Source of the DNA: Cellulomonas fulva
GTDB lineage: Bacteria; Actinomycetota; Actinomycetes; Actinomycetales; Cellulomonadaceae
Assembly: GCF_018531375.1 (NCBI RefSeq)
Contig: NZ_JAHBOH010000001.1
Span: 124,001 to 188,000, forward strand
Length of the DNA: 64,000 bases
Direction: 5' to 3'
Shown: positions 43,972 through 54,380 of the stretch, piece after piece
Position numbering within the stretch: the stretch's first letter is position 1
How the letters are laid out: every line of letters starts with the position of its first letter
Translations under genes and position numbers: made by a program
Notes under the pieces: generated by a model
The model's input: only the letters and a program-made list of their open reading frames with translations
The model's database searches: none
Told to the model about the DNA's origin: nothing

Positions 43972-44541
43972 TCACCCCCTGGGCGCCGCGAACCGCGTCC
44001 CGAGCTGGGCGACCCGCCACGGACGAGCCTCGACGCGCATGCGCTCGGCGCGCTCCAGGAGGCTGATCCCGTGCAGGGCGCCCCAGAAGACCTCGGTCGC
44101 GGAGCCGTCGCCGTCGTCGCCGACGGCCGCCGCCAGGACGTCGAACCCGGCGCGTAGGTCGGGCACCGTGTCCTCGCTCGCGAACCGAGTGCCGATCGGC
44201 TGCTGGAACATGGCCTCGTAGACGGCGGGGTGCTCGCCGGCGAAGTCCAGGTAGGCGACGGCGACCGCCTCGACCGCCTCCCTGCCGCGCCGGTCGCCCA
44301 GCGCAGCCCGGCAGCGGCGCGTGAGCTCGACGAAGCCCTCGAGCGCGACGGCGAGCATGATCTCGGGCTTCCCGCCGGGGAAGTGCCCGTAGAGGACGGG
44401 CTGCGTGTAGCCGATCGACGCGGCGAGGTGGCGGGTCGTGACCGCGGACCACCCGTCGGCGTCGGCACGGTCGCGCGCGGCGTCGAGGATGCGACGCCGC
44501 CGTTCGGCGTGGCGCTGCTGGCGCACCGTCTGCTCCGGCAT
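43972..44541 (-). CDS. TetR/AcrR family transcriptional regulator
   Basis: 189 residues from ATG 44539-44541, which has GGGAG upstream; a start at 44577 lacks one and lies at the operator. The N-terminal helix-turn-helix reads RRRRILDAARDRADADGWSA and VTTRHLAASIGYTQPVLYGH FPGGK, typical for the family. The C-terminal domain (LTRRCRAALGDRRGREAVEA, FWGALHGISLLERA) is of the WHG/TetR_C_13 type. It is divergent from a DUF1772 membrane-protein gene, with a strong palindrome between, so it probably represses both. Confidence 0.93.
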   Translation of the reverse strand: MPEQTVRQQRHAERRRRILDAARDRADADGWSAVTTRHLAASIGYTQPVLYGHFPGGKPEIMLAVALEGFVELTRRCRAALGDRRGREAVEAVAVAYLDFAGEHPAVYEAMFQQPIGTRFASEDTVPDLRAGFDVLAAAVGDDGDGSATEVFWGALHGISLLERAERMRVEARPWRVAQLGTRFAAPRG

Positions 44542-44581
44542 CGGCTCTCCCTCTTGCGCTGCGGTCGGGACAGCCATACGT

Positions 44582-44610
44582 TAGCACTGCTAGAAATTCT
44601 AGCGTCGCTA
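44582..44610. promoter_or_regulatory. 29-bp TetR-type operator
   Basis: TAGC-n3-GCTAGAA-A-TTCTAGC-n3-GCTA, symmetrical about base 44596 with 11 paired positions on each side. It lies in the divergent gap between the TetR gene and the DUF1772 gene, 13 nt before the latter's start. Confidence 0.85.
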
Positions 44611-44623
44611 GATAGGAGTTCTC

Positions 44624-45076
44624 GTGGAGACTGCTCTCGCTGTCGTCACCGTGACCGTGGTCGGCCTGATGGTCGGCGTCGAGCTCGCGGTAGCCGTCGT
44701 GATCAACCCGATCCTGCTGCAGCTCGACGCCGGGGCGTCCCTGACCGCGCGGGCCTACGGCGCCCGGATGCTCGGGCGCGCGATGCCGTTCTGGTACGTC
44801 GGCTCACTGGTCCTGGCGGGCGCCCTCGCGGCCGTCGCGTGGGGCACGTCGGCAGCGACCGCGTCGCTGGTCGCGGCCGCACTTCTCGTCGTCACGGTCC
44901 TGATGTCGGTGCTCTGGCTGGTGCCGATCAACAACCGGTCGTCGAGCTGGACCGCCGAGGACCACCCCGCCGACTGGCGCGAGCAGCACCGGCGCTGGGA
45001 CCGGCTGCACATCGCCCGCGTCGCGTTCCTCGTCGCCGCGTTCGCGCTCGTCGGGCTCGCTGCGGCCCTGATCTGA
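44624..45076 (+). CDS. DUF1772 integral membrane protein
   Basis: 150 residues from GTG 44624, with TAGGAG upstream. Four membrane helices (about 3-27, 55-75, 78-98, 130-150) and the loop WLVPINNRSSSWTAEDHPAD, with N-x-R and D-H-P, fit DUF1772 (anthrone-oxygenase-like). Its control is clearly tied to the divergent TetR gene. In fungi related proteins oxidise anthrones; the bacterial role is unknown. Together they look like a small drug- or metabolite-response unit. Confidence 0.85.
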   Translation: METALAVVTVTVVGLMVGVELAVAVVINPILLQLDAGASLTARAYGARMLGRAMPFWYVGSLVLAGALAAVAWGTSAATASLVAAALLVVTVLMSVLWLVPINNRSSSWTAEDHPADWREQHRRWDRLHIARVAFLVAAFALVGLAAALI

Positions 45077-45097
45077 CGGCGCCCCGGGCCTCGAGCG

Positions 45098-45164
45098 CGA
45101 GGTCGTGAGGTCCGGCGAGGTCGTCACCTCAGGATGACGATCTCGGCCGGAGATCACGACCTCG
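45098..45164. repeat. intergenic inverted-repeat element, copy 2 (also possible terminator)
   Basis: Outer arms CGAGGTCGTGA (45098-45108) and TCACGACCTCG (45154-45164) are exact complements. Inside is a second hairpin, GATCTC-GGCCG-GAGATC (45139-45155). It lies between the convergent DUF1772 and ychF genes and shares its core with the element at 41472-41541. Confidence 0.65.
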
Positions 45165-45180
45165 CTCGGCCGCCCTGGGC

Positions 45181-46257
<1,077 letters not shown>

Positions 46258-46288
46258 GACGGGCAAGTCTACGGGGGTGCGGACCGGC

Positions 46289-47848
46289 TCAGGCGAACGC
46301 GAGGATCCGCTGGAGCAGCACCGGGCCGCGCCGGTCGAGCTCGCGCCCGCCCACCCGCACGCCGACGACGAGCAGGACCGACCCGAGCACCAGACCGACG
46401 ACGAGCGCCGCCCAGCCGAGCACGGCCGACGACCGAGCGACCGCGAAGCCCGCCAGCAGCGCCTCCGGCAGGCTCGCGAGCGCCACGACGAACCAGCCCG
46501 CGGTCTGCGAGAGGACGGTCGTGAGCGACGTCCCCTGCCGGGTCTGGAACGGGCTGTCCCCCGGCTGCTGCACGGCCTGCACGACGAGGGCGGACACCAC
46601 GCTGGCGCCCGCGTACGAGGTCAGGAGGACCCCGGCCGCGACGCCGAGGAGCGCCGGCAGGTCCGCCGCATGGTCGGTGAGCAGGGCCGTGACCACCGTG
46701 ATCAGCGTGACCGTCGGCACCGCGATGACCGCCGACGCCAGCACCCGGCCCAGCCGGTCCACCGTGCCCGGGACGCCCGCGCTCACGTGCGTCCAGAACG
46801 CGCTGCCGTCGTAGGACACGTCCGCCGAGACGCCCCACCCGCACAGGAACGCCGCCGCGGCGCCGGACAGCAGGACCAGCGCCCCGCCGCGGCCCACGAC
46901 CCACAGCAGCAGCGGCGTGAACGGCACGATCGCGATCGCCATCGCGTACCGGGGGTCGCGGATCCAGTAGACGAGGCAGCGCGCGGTGACCGCACCGAGC
47001 GGGGTCGCAGGCAGCCGTCCGAACGGGCCGAGCCCGGTGCGCCTGGCGGTCGGCGCGTCCCGGATCGGCTCGACGAGCGTGCGGGCCAGCGCGCGGTCCC
47101 AGGCGAGCAGCGCGACGAGGACCGTCGCCGCGGCGATGCCGAGCCGCGCGAGCGCGAGGCCCCAGTCACCGGCGGCGACGTCGGCCGGAGCGGCGAAGGC
47201 CGCCCCTGCGGGTGTCCACGCCAGGACGCCGGCGACCTGGGCGAACGTCTGGCGCGAGGCGCTGAACGAGCCCTGCAGCCCGGACACCGCGGGGCCGATC
47301 ATGACGATCACGAGCAGCGCACCGACCGCCAGCAGCTCCCGCACGCGCCGGCGCGACGCGAACGGGGAGGCGACCGCGACGAGCGCGCGGCCCCCGACCA
47401 CGGCGGTCGCGAGACCGAGCACGGCGCCGACGAGGCCGACGAGCAGCGCGGCGGGGTGCTGCCACCACGCGAGGCTGGTCGACAGCGCGGCGACGGCGCT
47501 CAGCGCCCCGGTCAGGCCGACAAGCGCGGCGAGGGACAGGCCCAGGAGGAGCGGACGTCGCGGGATGCCGAAGGTGGCGAACCGTTCCGGGTCGAGGGTC
47601 GCGTCCACCCCGAACGCCAGGAGCGGCACGAACCACCAGCCCAGCACCAGCGCCGAACCGACCAGCGTCGTCACGGTCCGCTGGAGCGCCACGTCCTGCA
47701 GGCTCACCGCGACCATCCCCGCGACGACGAGCACCACGATCCCGAGCCCGTACAGCCCGCCGAGCACCAGCCCGACCAGCTGCCAGACGCTGCGACGCAG
47801 CCCGTTGCGGAGCAGGGTCAGCTTCAGGCGGACGAGGTGCGCAACCAC
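46289..47848 (-). CDS. ABC-2 type exporter permease
   Basis: 519 residues from GTG 47846-47848, overlapping the ATPase gene by 25 nt. About twelve hydrophobic helices, starting after VAHLVRLKLTLLRNGLRRSV. It contains LGAVTARCLVYWIRDPRYAM, a pattern seen in large actinobacterial ABC-2 permeases. With the ATPase it should form an exporter for an unknown substrate, possibly a lipid, drug or peptide. The upstream open frame beyond 47848 is the ATPase out of frame. Confidence 0.85.
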   Translation of the reverse strand: MVAHLVRLKLTLLRNGLRRSVWQLVGLVLGGLYGLGIVVLVVAGMVAVSLQDVALQRTVTTLVGSALVLGWWFVPLLAFGVDATLDPERFATFGIPRRPLLLGLSLAALVGLTGALSAVAALSTSLAWWQHPAALLVGLVGAVLGLATAVVGGRALVAVASPFASRRRVRELLAVGALLVIVMIGPAVSGLQGSFSASRQTFAQVAGVLAWTPAGAAFAAPADVAAGDWGLALARLGIAAATVLVALLAWDRALARTLVEPIRDAPTARRTGLGPFGRLPATPLGAVTARCLVYWIRDPRYAMAIAIVPFTPLLLWVVGRGGALVLLSGAAAAFLCGWGVSADVSYDGSAFWTHVSAGVPGTVDRLGRVLASAVIAVPTVTLITVVTALLTDHAADLPALLGVAAGVLLTSYAGASVVSALVVQAVQQPGDSPFQTRQGTSLTTVLSQTAGWFVVALASLPEALLAGFAVARSSAVLGWAALVVGLVLGSVLLVVGVRVGGRELDRRGPVLLQRILAFA

Positions 47849-48669
47849 GCGAGCCCCTCTCCCCCGACCCGTCCGCCGACCAGGTCCACGAAGCGGTCCT
47901 CGAGGCTCGCCCCGGCCCGGACCTCGTCGACCGTCCCGGCCGCGAGGACGTGCCCGCCCGCGACCACCGCGACGTGGTCGCACATGCGCTGCACCAGGTC
48001 CATCACGTGCGAGGAGACGATCACGGTCCCGCCCGAGCCGACGTAGCCGGCCAGGATGTCGCGGATGTTCGCGGCCGACACCGGGTCGACCGCCTCGAAC
48101 GGCTCGTCGAGCACCAGCAGGCGCGGGGCGTGCACCAGCGCGCACGCGAGGGCGACCTTCTTGGTCATGCCGGCCGAGTAGTCGACGACGAGCGTGCCCG
48201 CGTCCGCCACCAGGTCCATCGCCACCAGCAGGTCACGCGCACGCTGGGCCGTCGTCTCACGGTCCAACCCGCGCAGCAGGCCGGCGTAGGTGATGAGCTG
48301 CTCGCCCGTGAGCCGGTCGAACAGCTTCACCCCGTCGGGCAGCACGCCGAGCAGCGCCTTGCCCGCCACCGGGTCCGCCCACAGGTCGTGGCCCAGCACG
48401 CGCACCGTGCCGGCGTCGGGCTGCAGCAGCCCGGTCGCCATGGAGAGCGTGGTCGTCTTCCCCGCCCCGTTCGGCCCGACGAGCCCGTAGAACGACCCCG
48501 CGGGCACGGTCAGGTCGATGCCGGCGACGGCGACCTTCTGACCGAACCGCCGCCACAGCCCGTGCAGCTCGAGCGCCGGGGTGGGTGCTGGGGTGGGTGT
48601 TGGGGTCGGTGTTGGGGTCGGTGCGGAGGTCGACGAGGGCGGGGGCTGCGGCGTCACGTCGTCGGGCAC
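47824..48669 (-). CDS. ABC exporter ATP-binding protein
   Basis: 281 residues. An N-terminal Pro-Thr repeat (PTPTPTPTPTPAPTPA) precedes a single nucleotide-binding domain with Walker A GPNGAGKTTT, Q-loop region LLGVLPDGVKLFD, a signature region DYSAGMTKKVALACAL (S-A-G-M instead of S-G-G-Q) and Walker B LLVLDEPFEAVDP, then the H-loop VSSHVMDLV. It energises the permease encoded downstream. The unusual signature is common in ABC-2 export ATPases of this group. The P-T run is encoded by a GGT-rich microsatellite (about 48580-48640). Confidence 0.92.
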   Translation of the reverse strand: MPDDVTPQPPPSSTSAPTPTPTPTPTPAPTPALELHGLWRRFGQKVAVAGIDLTVPAGSFYGLVGPNGAGKTTTLSMATGLLQPDAGTVRVLGHDLWADPVAGKALLGVLPDGVKLFDRLTGEQLITYAGLLRGLDRETTAQRARDLLVAMDLVADAGTLVVDYSAGMTKKVALACALVHAPRLLVLDEPFEAVDPVSAANIRDILAGYVGSGGTVIVSSHVMDLVQRMCDHVAVVAGGHVLAAGTVDEVRAGASLEDRFVDLVGGRVGGEGLAWLRTSSA

Positions 48670-48699
48670 CCGGCCAGCATAGGGACGCCCGGCACGCGC

Positions 48700-50127
48700 T
48701 CAGGCACCGGCGACGGCACCCGGCGCGGACCCACCCGGCTGCGGGGTCGCGGCGCCCGCCGATCGGGTGACCTCCGCGTCCAGCGCCCGCGCGTCACGTT
48801 CCGCGCTCGTGTCGAACCCCTCGAGGCTGACGAGCTGGTCGGCGGCCGACGCCAGCAGCTCGGGCGCGCTGATCGCGGACAGCTGGGGGTTCGCCGCCGC
48901 GGGCGTCTCCAGCGGCGCGTCCACGACGCCGAGGTCGGCGAACCGGCGGGCGCTGACCAGCACCCGCGTCTCGAGGGAGCCGACCGTCTGGTTGTACGCC
49001 TGCGCGGCGCCGTCGAGCGAGCGGCCGAGGCGCGCCAGGTGCCCGCCCAACGTGGCGAGCCGGCCGTGCAGCTGCTTGCCGAGGTCGAGCACCGCCTGTG
49101 CGTTGGCCGCCAGCGCGTCCTGGCGCCAGCCGTAGGCGACCGTCCTCAGGAGGGCCAGCAGCGTCGTCGGGGTCGCGACGATCACGTTGCGCTCCGCTGC
49201 GTACTCCCACAACGACGCGTCCTGCTCGAGCGCGGCGTGCAGGAACGCCTCCGCGGGGACGAACATCACGACGAACTCGGGTGCGGGGGCGAACTGGTCC
49301 CAGTACCGCTTGGCCGCCAGCTGGTCGACGTGGGTGCGCACGTGGCGGGCGTGCGCCGCGAGCCGCTCGGCCCGCGTGCGCTCGTCGGACGCCTGCACGG
49401 CGTCGAGGTACCCGAGGAACGCGACCTTGGCGTCGACGACCACCTGCTTGCCCCCGGCCAGCCGCACCACCATGTCCGGCCGCTGCAGCCCGTCGTCGGT
49501 CCGCACCTGCTCCTGCTCGACGAAGTCGACGTGGGCGAGCATGCCCGCCGCCTCCACGACCCGCCGCAGCTGCATCTCCCCCCACCGGCCCCGGACCTGG
49601 GAGGCCCGCAACGCCGTGGCGAGCTGCGCGGTCTCGGTGCGCACGCCCTCGGAGACCGTGCGCATGGCCTCCACCTGCTCGCGCAGCGCGGCGTCGCTCT
49701 CGGCACGCGAGCGCTGGACCGCGGTGAGCTGGCCCCGCACCTCGTCGAGCGTCCGGGTCAGCGGCTCCACCAGCGCCCGGACGGCCTGCTCACGCTGGGC
49801 GAGCTCGCCCACCTGGGTCTGCCGGTCCGCGGCGAACCGCTGCGAGGCGAGCGCGAGGAACTGCTCGGAGCTCTGGGACAGGGCGTCCGCCGCGAGCGCC
49901 CGGAACTGCTCGGCCAGCCGCTCGCCGTCCCCGAGCGCCGCCGCGAGCCGGTCCGCGGCCGCCGCCCGCTCCGACTCGAGCCGTGCGGTGGCCTGCGCGG
50001 CCGCGACATGCGCGGCGCCCACCTGAGCCTCCGCGCGCCGGGCGGCCACCGCCCACGCGACGGCGGCACCGACCGCCCCGCCGAGCGCCAGGCCGACGAC
50101 GAGGCCGAGAAGCATCTGTCCGTCCAT
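48700..50127 (-). CDS. rmuC: DNA recombination protein RmuC homologue
   Basis: 475 residues from the ATG at 50125-50127. An N-terminal membrane helix (residues 4-30) is followed by a coiled-coil stretch (~35-160) and the RmuC nuclease-like domain: GRWGEMQLRRVVEAAGMLAH, DMVVRLAGGKQVVVDAKVAF (PD-(D/E)XK-type D and D-A-K) and RNVIVATPTTLLALLRTVAY. In E. coli RmuC limits rearrangements at inverted repeats. The C-terminal ~30 residues are disordered. It lies between ispH and the exporter genes on the same strand. Confidence 0.94.
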   Translation of the reverse strand: MDGQMLLGLVVGLALGGAVGAAVAWAVAARRAEAQVGAAHVAAAQATARLESERAAAADRLAAALGDGERLAEQFRALAADALSQSSEQFLALASQRFAADRQTQVGELAQREQAVRALVEPLTRTLDEVRGQLTAVQRSRAESDAALREQVEAMRTVSEGVRTETAQLATALRASQVRGRWGEMQLRRVVEAAGMLAHVDFVEQEQVRTDDGLQRPDMVVRLAGGKQVVVDAKVAFLGYLDAVQASDERTRAERLAAHARHVRTHVDQLAAKRYWDQFAPAPEFVVMFVPAEAFLHAALEQDASLWEYAAERNVIVATPTTLLALLRTVAYGWRQDALAANAQAVLDLGKQLHGRLATLGGHLARLGRSLDGAAQAYNQTVGSLETRVLVSARRFADLGVVDAPLETPAAANPQLSAISAPELLASAADQLVSLEGFDTSAERDARALDAEVTRSAGAATPQPGGSAPGAVAGA

Positions 50128-50200
50128 GCCGCGCACGCTGCCAGACACCACCGACAGACGCTCGGCGCCCTGCCCGTGCCCGGCGCCCGCAGGCCCGGCG

Positions 50201-51223
50201 TCAGACGGGGGTGATGTCCAGGGTGCGCCGGGCCTCGCGGCGCGGGCGCGCCGGGGCGTGGCCGGCGGCCTTGAGGTCGGCGCGCAGCTCGCGCGGCAGC
50301 GAGAACATGAGGTCCTCGGTGGCCGTGCGGACCTCCTCGACGGTGCCGAAGCCGAGCGACGCCAGCACGTCGAGCACGTCGCGCACCAGGATCTCGGGGA
50401 CGGACGCGCCGGACGTCACGCCCACGGTCTCCGCGCCCACGAACCACGCCGGGTCCAGCTCCGCGGCCTTGTCGATCCGGTACGACGAGCGCGCGCCGCT
50501 CTCGAGCGCGACCTCCACCAGGCGGACGGAGTTCGACGAGTTCGCGGAGCCGACCGTGATGACCACGTCGCACTGCGGCGCGATCTTCTTCACGGCCACC
50601 TGGCGGTTCTGCGTCGCGTAGCAGATGTCGTCGGAGGGCGGGTCCTGGAGCGCGGGGAACCGCTCGCGCAGCCGCCGCACGGTCTCCATCGTCTCGTCGA
50701 CCGACAGCGTGGTCTGCGAGATCCACACGACGCGCTCGGGGTCACGGACCACCACGTCGTCGACCGCGTCCGGCGAGTTCACGACCTGGATCCGCTCAGG
50801 CGCCTCGCCCTGCGTGCCCTCGACCTCCTCGTGACCCTCGTGCCCGATCAGCAGGATGTCGAAGTCGTCGGCGGCGAACCGGACGGCCTCCTTGTGCACC
50901 TTGGTGACCAGCGGGCACGTGGCGTCGATGGTCTGCAGCGACCGCGCCGCGGCGGACGCGTGCACCGCCGGCGAGACGCCGTGCGCGGAGAACACGACGC
51001 GGGCGCCCTCGGGCACCTCGTCGGTCTCGTGCACGAAGATCGCGCCGCGCGCGGCGAGGGACTCGACCACGTACTTGTTGTGCACGATCTCCTTGCGGAC
51101 GTACACGGGGGCGCCGTAGTGCTCGAGCGCCTTCTCGACCGCGTCGACCGCGCGGTCGACGCCGGCGCAGTACCCGCGCGGGGCGGCGAGGAGCACGCGC
51201 TTGGTGGGGGGAGAAGTCGTCAC
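50201..51223 (-). CDS. ispH: 4-hydroxy-3-methylbut-2-enyl diphosphate reductase
   Basis: 340 residues from GTG 51221-51223 (GTG 51229 is two codons upstream). The three iron-sulfur cysteines are seen in [13 protein letters not shown] (Cys19), [15 protein letters not shown] and [30 protein letters not shown] is the substrate S-S-N-S-x-R loop. It makes isopentenyl and dimethylallyl diphosphate, the last step of the MEP pathway, using a 4Fe-4S cluster. It equals Rv1110, and the divergent xseA nearby reproduces the mycobacterial neighbourhood. Confidence 0.97.
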   Translation of the reverse strand: MTTSPPTKRVLLAAPRGYCAGVDRAVDAVEKALEHYGAPVYVRKEIVHNKYVVESLAARGAIFVHETDEVPEGARVVFSAHGVSPAVHASAAARSLQTIDATCPLVTKVHKEAVRFAADDFDILLIGHEGHEEVEGTQGEAPERIQVVNSPDAVDDVVVRDPERVVWISQTTLSVDETMETVRRLRERFPALQDPPSDDICYATQNRQVAVKKIAPQCDVVITVGSANSSNSVRLVEVALESGARSSYRIDKAAELDPAWFVGAETVGVTSGASVPEILVRDVLDVLASLGFGTVEEVRTATEDLMFSLPRELRADLKAAGHAPARPRREARRTLDITPV

Positions 51224-51258
51224 GACCACCGAGTCTACGGCGGTCTGCCGCACACCTC

Positions 51259-52566
51259 TCAGCCGGCGACCGGCAGCACCGCGAGGTGGGACTTGTCCTG
51301 CTCCACCCAGCCCGCCGCGCCGGCCGCGACACGGGCGGAGGAGACGACGCGCACGTCCGACGAGCACCCGGCCCGCACCCGGAACCGGACGGACAGGTCG
51401 AGCTCGTCGTGGTGCACCTCGGTGTCCACGCCGAGCTTGCGCCAGGTCGGCCCGGCGAGCTGCACGCAGCCGGCCGGGTACGGGGTGCCGTCCGCCTGCA
51501 CGATCGAGACCCGCCCGACGAACAGGGAGCGCAGCCCGCCGGTGCCGACGTCGCTGCGCCTGCACGGGCTGACGCCGCCCTGGAGGCCCGCGCAGGTCGT
51601 CACGCGCAGGGTCGCCTCGGCGCGCATCCACCGCGTCGGCGCGTTCGGCCCCGGTCGCGGCACGCTGGTCCGGAGGCGGTTGACCGTCGTGGACGCCGCC
51701 AGCGGCTCGAGCCGCTCGTCGTCCAGCGGCAGGGCCCCGCCGAGGCAGCCCGAGGGCCGCGAGCCGGTGCGCTGCAGGTCACGCCAGAAGCACTGCACGG
51801 CGGACGTCGCGTCGTTCAGCGGCGCGGACACCACCACCGACCCCGTGCCGCTCATGACGACGCGGTCACCGTCGGTCGCGCCCGGCGACCGCGCCCCCCA
51901 CGTGGCGAAGCAGGTGTAGCGCCCCGGCGCGGTGAAGTCGAAGACCGCCCGGACGGTCGCGGTGTGCGGCCGGCCCGGCACGACGTTGCGCAGCGCGGCC
52001 ATCCAGTCGGTCGAGCCGTCCGCGAGCAGGTCCTTGCCTGCGCCGGAGACCCGCGCCGTGAGCGCCCACCGGGTCGGCTCCACGTCGCTGCGGATGTTGG
52101 CGCGGCGCGGGCTGTACGCCTCGCTCTGGACGCAGCGGACCTTCCAGATCGTCATCGCGAGGATGTCCGGGTCGGACTTCCAGATGGTCTGCCCCGCGGC
52201 GTTCACCCGCACCACGCGGGACGGCACGGTCAGGGTGACCGTGCGCTTCTCGCCGGCCGTGCCGACACGGAACGTGGTGGCGCTGCCGCGCAGGGTCGCG
52301 AAGTTGGTGTCGAAGCCCTGACCGACCGCGATCGACAGCGCGCGCCGCGCGTCGGCCGGGCCGGTCTGCAGGAACCGGCGCGAGACGGCGCCCGAGGCGA
52401 CGGGCGCGGAGGGCACGAGGGCCTCGACCGCGGAGGTGTCGACGAGCCCCGCCACGGGTCCGGCGAAGGGGCCCGCGAGGGTCGGCAGGAGCTGGGTGAG
52501 ACTCGCCGTGACCAGGGCCACGGCGACAGAGACCACCCGCGATCGGGTCAGTCTCGTCCTCAGCAC
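51259..52566 (-). CDS. secreted protein of unknown function
   Basis: 435 residues from GTG 52564-52566. A basic start ([11 protein letters not shown]) and a hydrophobic core ([20 protein letters not shown]) give a signal peptide, with cleavage near residue 32. The mature part is rich in beta strands and includes [40 protein letters not shown] and [20 protein letters not shown]. There are about eight cysteines, mostly in spaced pairs, fitting disulfides outside the cell. No domain was recognised. It is divergent from xseA (99 nt). Much longer open frames on this strand are xseA/xseB shadows. Confidence 0.7.
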   Translation of the reverse strand: MLRTRLTRSRVVSVAVALVTASLTQLLPTLAGPFAGPVAGLVDTSAVEALVPSAPVASGAVSRRFLQTGPADARRALSIAVGQGFDTNFATLRGSATTFRVGTAGEKRTVTLTVPSRVVRVNAAGQTIWKSDPDILAMTIWKVRCVQSEAYSPRRANIRSDVEPTRWALTARVSGAGKDLLADGSTDWMAALRNVVPGRPHTATVRAVFDFTAPGRYTCFATWGARSPGATDGDRVVMSGTGSVVVSAPLNDATSAVQCFWRDLQRTGSRPSGCLGGALPLDDERLEPLAASTTVNRLRTSVPRPGPNAPTRWMRAEATLRVTTCAGLQGGVSPCRRSDVGTGGLRSLFVGRVSIVQADGTPYPAGCVQLAGPTWRKLGVDTEVHHDELDLSVRFRVRAGCSSDVRVVSSARVAAGAAGWVEQDKSHLAVLPVAG

Positions 52567-52665
52567 GCCCGCACGGTAACGGGTCCGACCCAGGATCGAC
52601 GATCCCCGTCGCGTGTCAGTCGGCGTGGCGTGGGCGATGTCACCCCCGTGGTGCAGTCTGGTCGG

Positions 52666-53919
52666 GTGACGGAGCAGGACGACGCCCGCCGTGAGCCCCT
52701 CCCGCTCCGGGCGGCCGAGACGACGCCGGACCGGCCGTGGCCGGTGCGGCACCTCGCGCCCAAGATCGCGGACTACGTGCAGCGCATGCCGCCCGTGTGG
52801 ATCGAGGGTCAGGTGCTCGACCTCAAGCGGTGGAACTCGACGTGCTTCCTCACGCTGCGGGACACGGACGTCGACATGTCGATCTCGGTCACGACGAGCG
52901 CGGCCGTCGTCGCCCGGCTCGGCAAGGGCGTCGGGGACGGGGCGCACCTCGTCGTGCACGCCCGCCCGACGTACCACCTCAAGCGCGGCAGCCTCGCGTT
53001 CGCGGCCGACGACGTGCGGCTGGTCGGGCTCGGCGAGCTGCTCGCGCGGATCGAGCACCTCAAGGGGGTGCTCGCGGCCGAGGGCCTGTTCGACGAGCGG
53101 CGCAAGCGCCCGCTGCCGTTCCTGCCGCGCGTCGTCGGGCTGGTGTGCGCGCAGCAGGGCGACGCGGAGCACGACGTGGTGTCCAACGCGCGCCTGCGCT
53201 GGCCCGCGGTGCGCTTCGAGATCCGCCGCGTCACGGTGCAGGGGCCGCGGGCGGTGGCGGAGGTGGGCGCCGCGATCGCGGAGCTCGACGCGCGCCCGGA
53301 GGTCGAGGTCGTCGTGGTCGCACGCGGGGGCGGGTCGTTCGAGGACCTGCTGCCGTTCAGCAACGAGGCGCTGGTGCGCGCCGCCGCCGCGTGCCGCACG
53401 CCGCTGGTCAGCGCGATCGGCCACCACCTGGACGCGCCGCTGCTCGACCTGGTGGCGGACCTGCGGGCCTCGACGCCGACCGACGCCGCCAAGCGGATCG
53501 TGCCGGACGTCGCCGAGGAGCGGGCACGGCTGGCGCAGGTCCGCCTGCGCACGCGCGCGGCGCTGACCCAGCGCCTCGCCCGCGAGCAGGCCGGGCTGGA
53601 CCACTGGCGCTCGCGTCCCGCGCTGGCGCGGCCCACCACGCTCGTGGACGCGCACGCGGCGCGGGTCGCGACCCTGCGCGACCAGGGCCGCCGCGCGCTG
53701 CACCACGCGGTCGAGCACGCGTCGGCCGAGGTCCGCGGGCTCGCGGCGCAGGTGCGCGCGCTGTCGCCGGCCGCCACCCTGGACCGCGGCTACGCCGTGG
53801 TGCAGCGCGCGGACGGCGGCGTCGTCCGCGACCCCGCCGACGTGGCCGCGGGCGACGAGCTGCGCGTGCGGGTCGCGCGCGGCGAGCTGGCGGCGCGCGT
53901 CGAGGTCGCGTCCGACTGA
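52666..53919 (+). CDS. xseA: exodeoxyribonuclease VII large subunit
   Basis: 417 residues from GTG 52666. The OB-fold N-terminus (VWIEGQVLDLKRWNSTCFLT) is followed by the catalytic domain with LFDERRKRPLPFLPRVVGLV, VVVARGGGSFEDLLPFSNEA and TPLVSAIGHHLDAPLLDLVA. The last part usually reads G-H-E-x-D and is G-H-H-L-D here. A coiled-coil region and C-terminal AATLDRGYAVV complete it. With XseB it degrades single-stranded DNA. A ribosome-binding site before the GTG is weak. Confidence 0.96.
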   Translation: MTEQDDARREPLPLRAAETTPDRPWPVRHLAPKIADYVQRMPPVWIEGQVLDLKRWNSTCFLTLRDTDVDMSISVTTSAAVVARLGKGVGDGAHLVVHARPTYHLKRGSLAFAADDVRLVGLGELLARIEHLKGVLAAEGLFDERRKRPLPFLPRVVGLVCAQQGDAEHDVVSNARLRWPAVRFEIRRVTVQGPRAVAEVGAAIAELDARPEVEVVVVARGGGSFEDLLPFSNEALVRAAAACRTPLVSAIGHHLDAPLLDLVADLRASTPTDAAKRIVPDVAEERARLAQVRLRTRAALTQRLAREQAGLDHWRSRPALARPTTLVDAHAARVATLRDQGRRALHHAVEHASAEVRGLAAQVRALSPAATLDRGYAVVQRADGGVVRDPADVAAGDELRVRVARGELAARVEVASD

Positions 53920-54011
53920 GGCTCTCCCGACGCGAGCACCGGGGACGAGCCCGCGACGCGAGCACCCCTGGGCGTGCGGAGGTGTGGGCGGGGTCTGGTT
54001 GACTGGCCGCC

Positions 54012-54380
54012 GTGCCGAAGCAGACCACGCGAGCCGTCCCCGACGGGCGGGACCCGTCTCAGGAGCAGGGTCCGTCCGACGAGGGAGCCCGGTCCGACGA
54101 GCGAGCGCCGTCCGACGAGCAGGCCCCGTCCGACGAGCAGGCGAACGCGGACGTCGCCGGGCTGAGCTACGAGCAGGCGCGGGACGAGCTGGTCGCGGTC
54201 GTGGCACGGCTCGAGAGCGGCGCGGAGTCGCTCGAGGAGTCGCTCGCGCTCTGGGAGCGCGGGGAGGCGCTGGCCGCGCGCTGCCAGCAGTGGTTGGACG
54301 GAGCGCGGGACCGCCTGGCGGCGGCCCGCGGGGGCGGCTCGGACGACGCGCCGCACGACGACGGGACGGATCAGGCATGA
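54012..54380 (+). CDS. xseB: exodeoxyribonuclease VII small subunit with repeat-bearing N-terminal extension
   Basis: 122 residues. The C-terminal half ([40 protein letters not shown]) is a complete XseB coiled-coil domain. The N-terminal ~48 residues are a Ser/Asp/Glu-rich extension with P-S-D-E-Q-A repeats not found in short homologues (~70-80 residues). GTG 54012 is the first start; an internal start near the domain is not excluded. The stop overlaps the PfkB kinase ATG by 4 nt (ATGA), so the genes are coupled. It regulates assembly of the exonuclease VII complex. Confidence 0.93.
   Translation: MPKQTTRAVPDGRDPSQEQGPSDEGARSDERAPSDEQAPSDEQANADVAGLSYEQARDELVAVVARLESGAESLEESLALWERGEALAARCQQWLDGARDRLAAARGGGSDDAPHDDGTDQA

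Noticed and set aside
38525..45076. A mobile genomic island
   Set aside because: No integrase, transposase, tRNA or att-like direct repeats; base composition looks like the rest.
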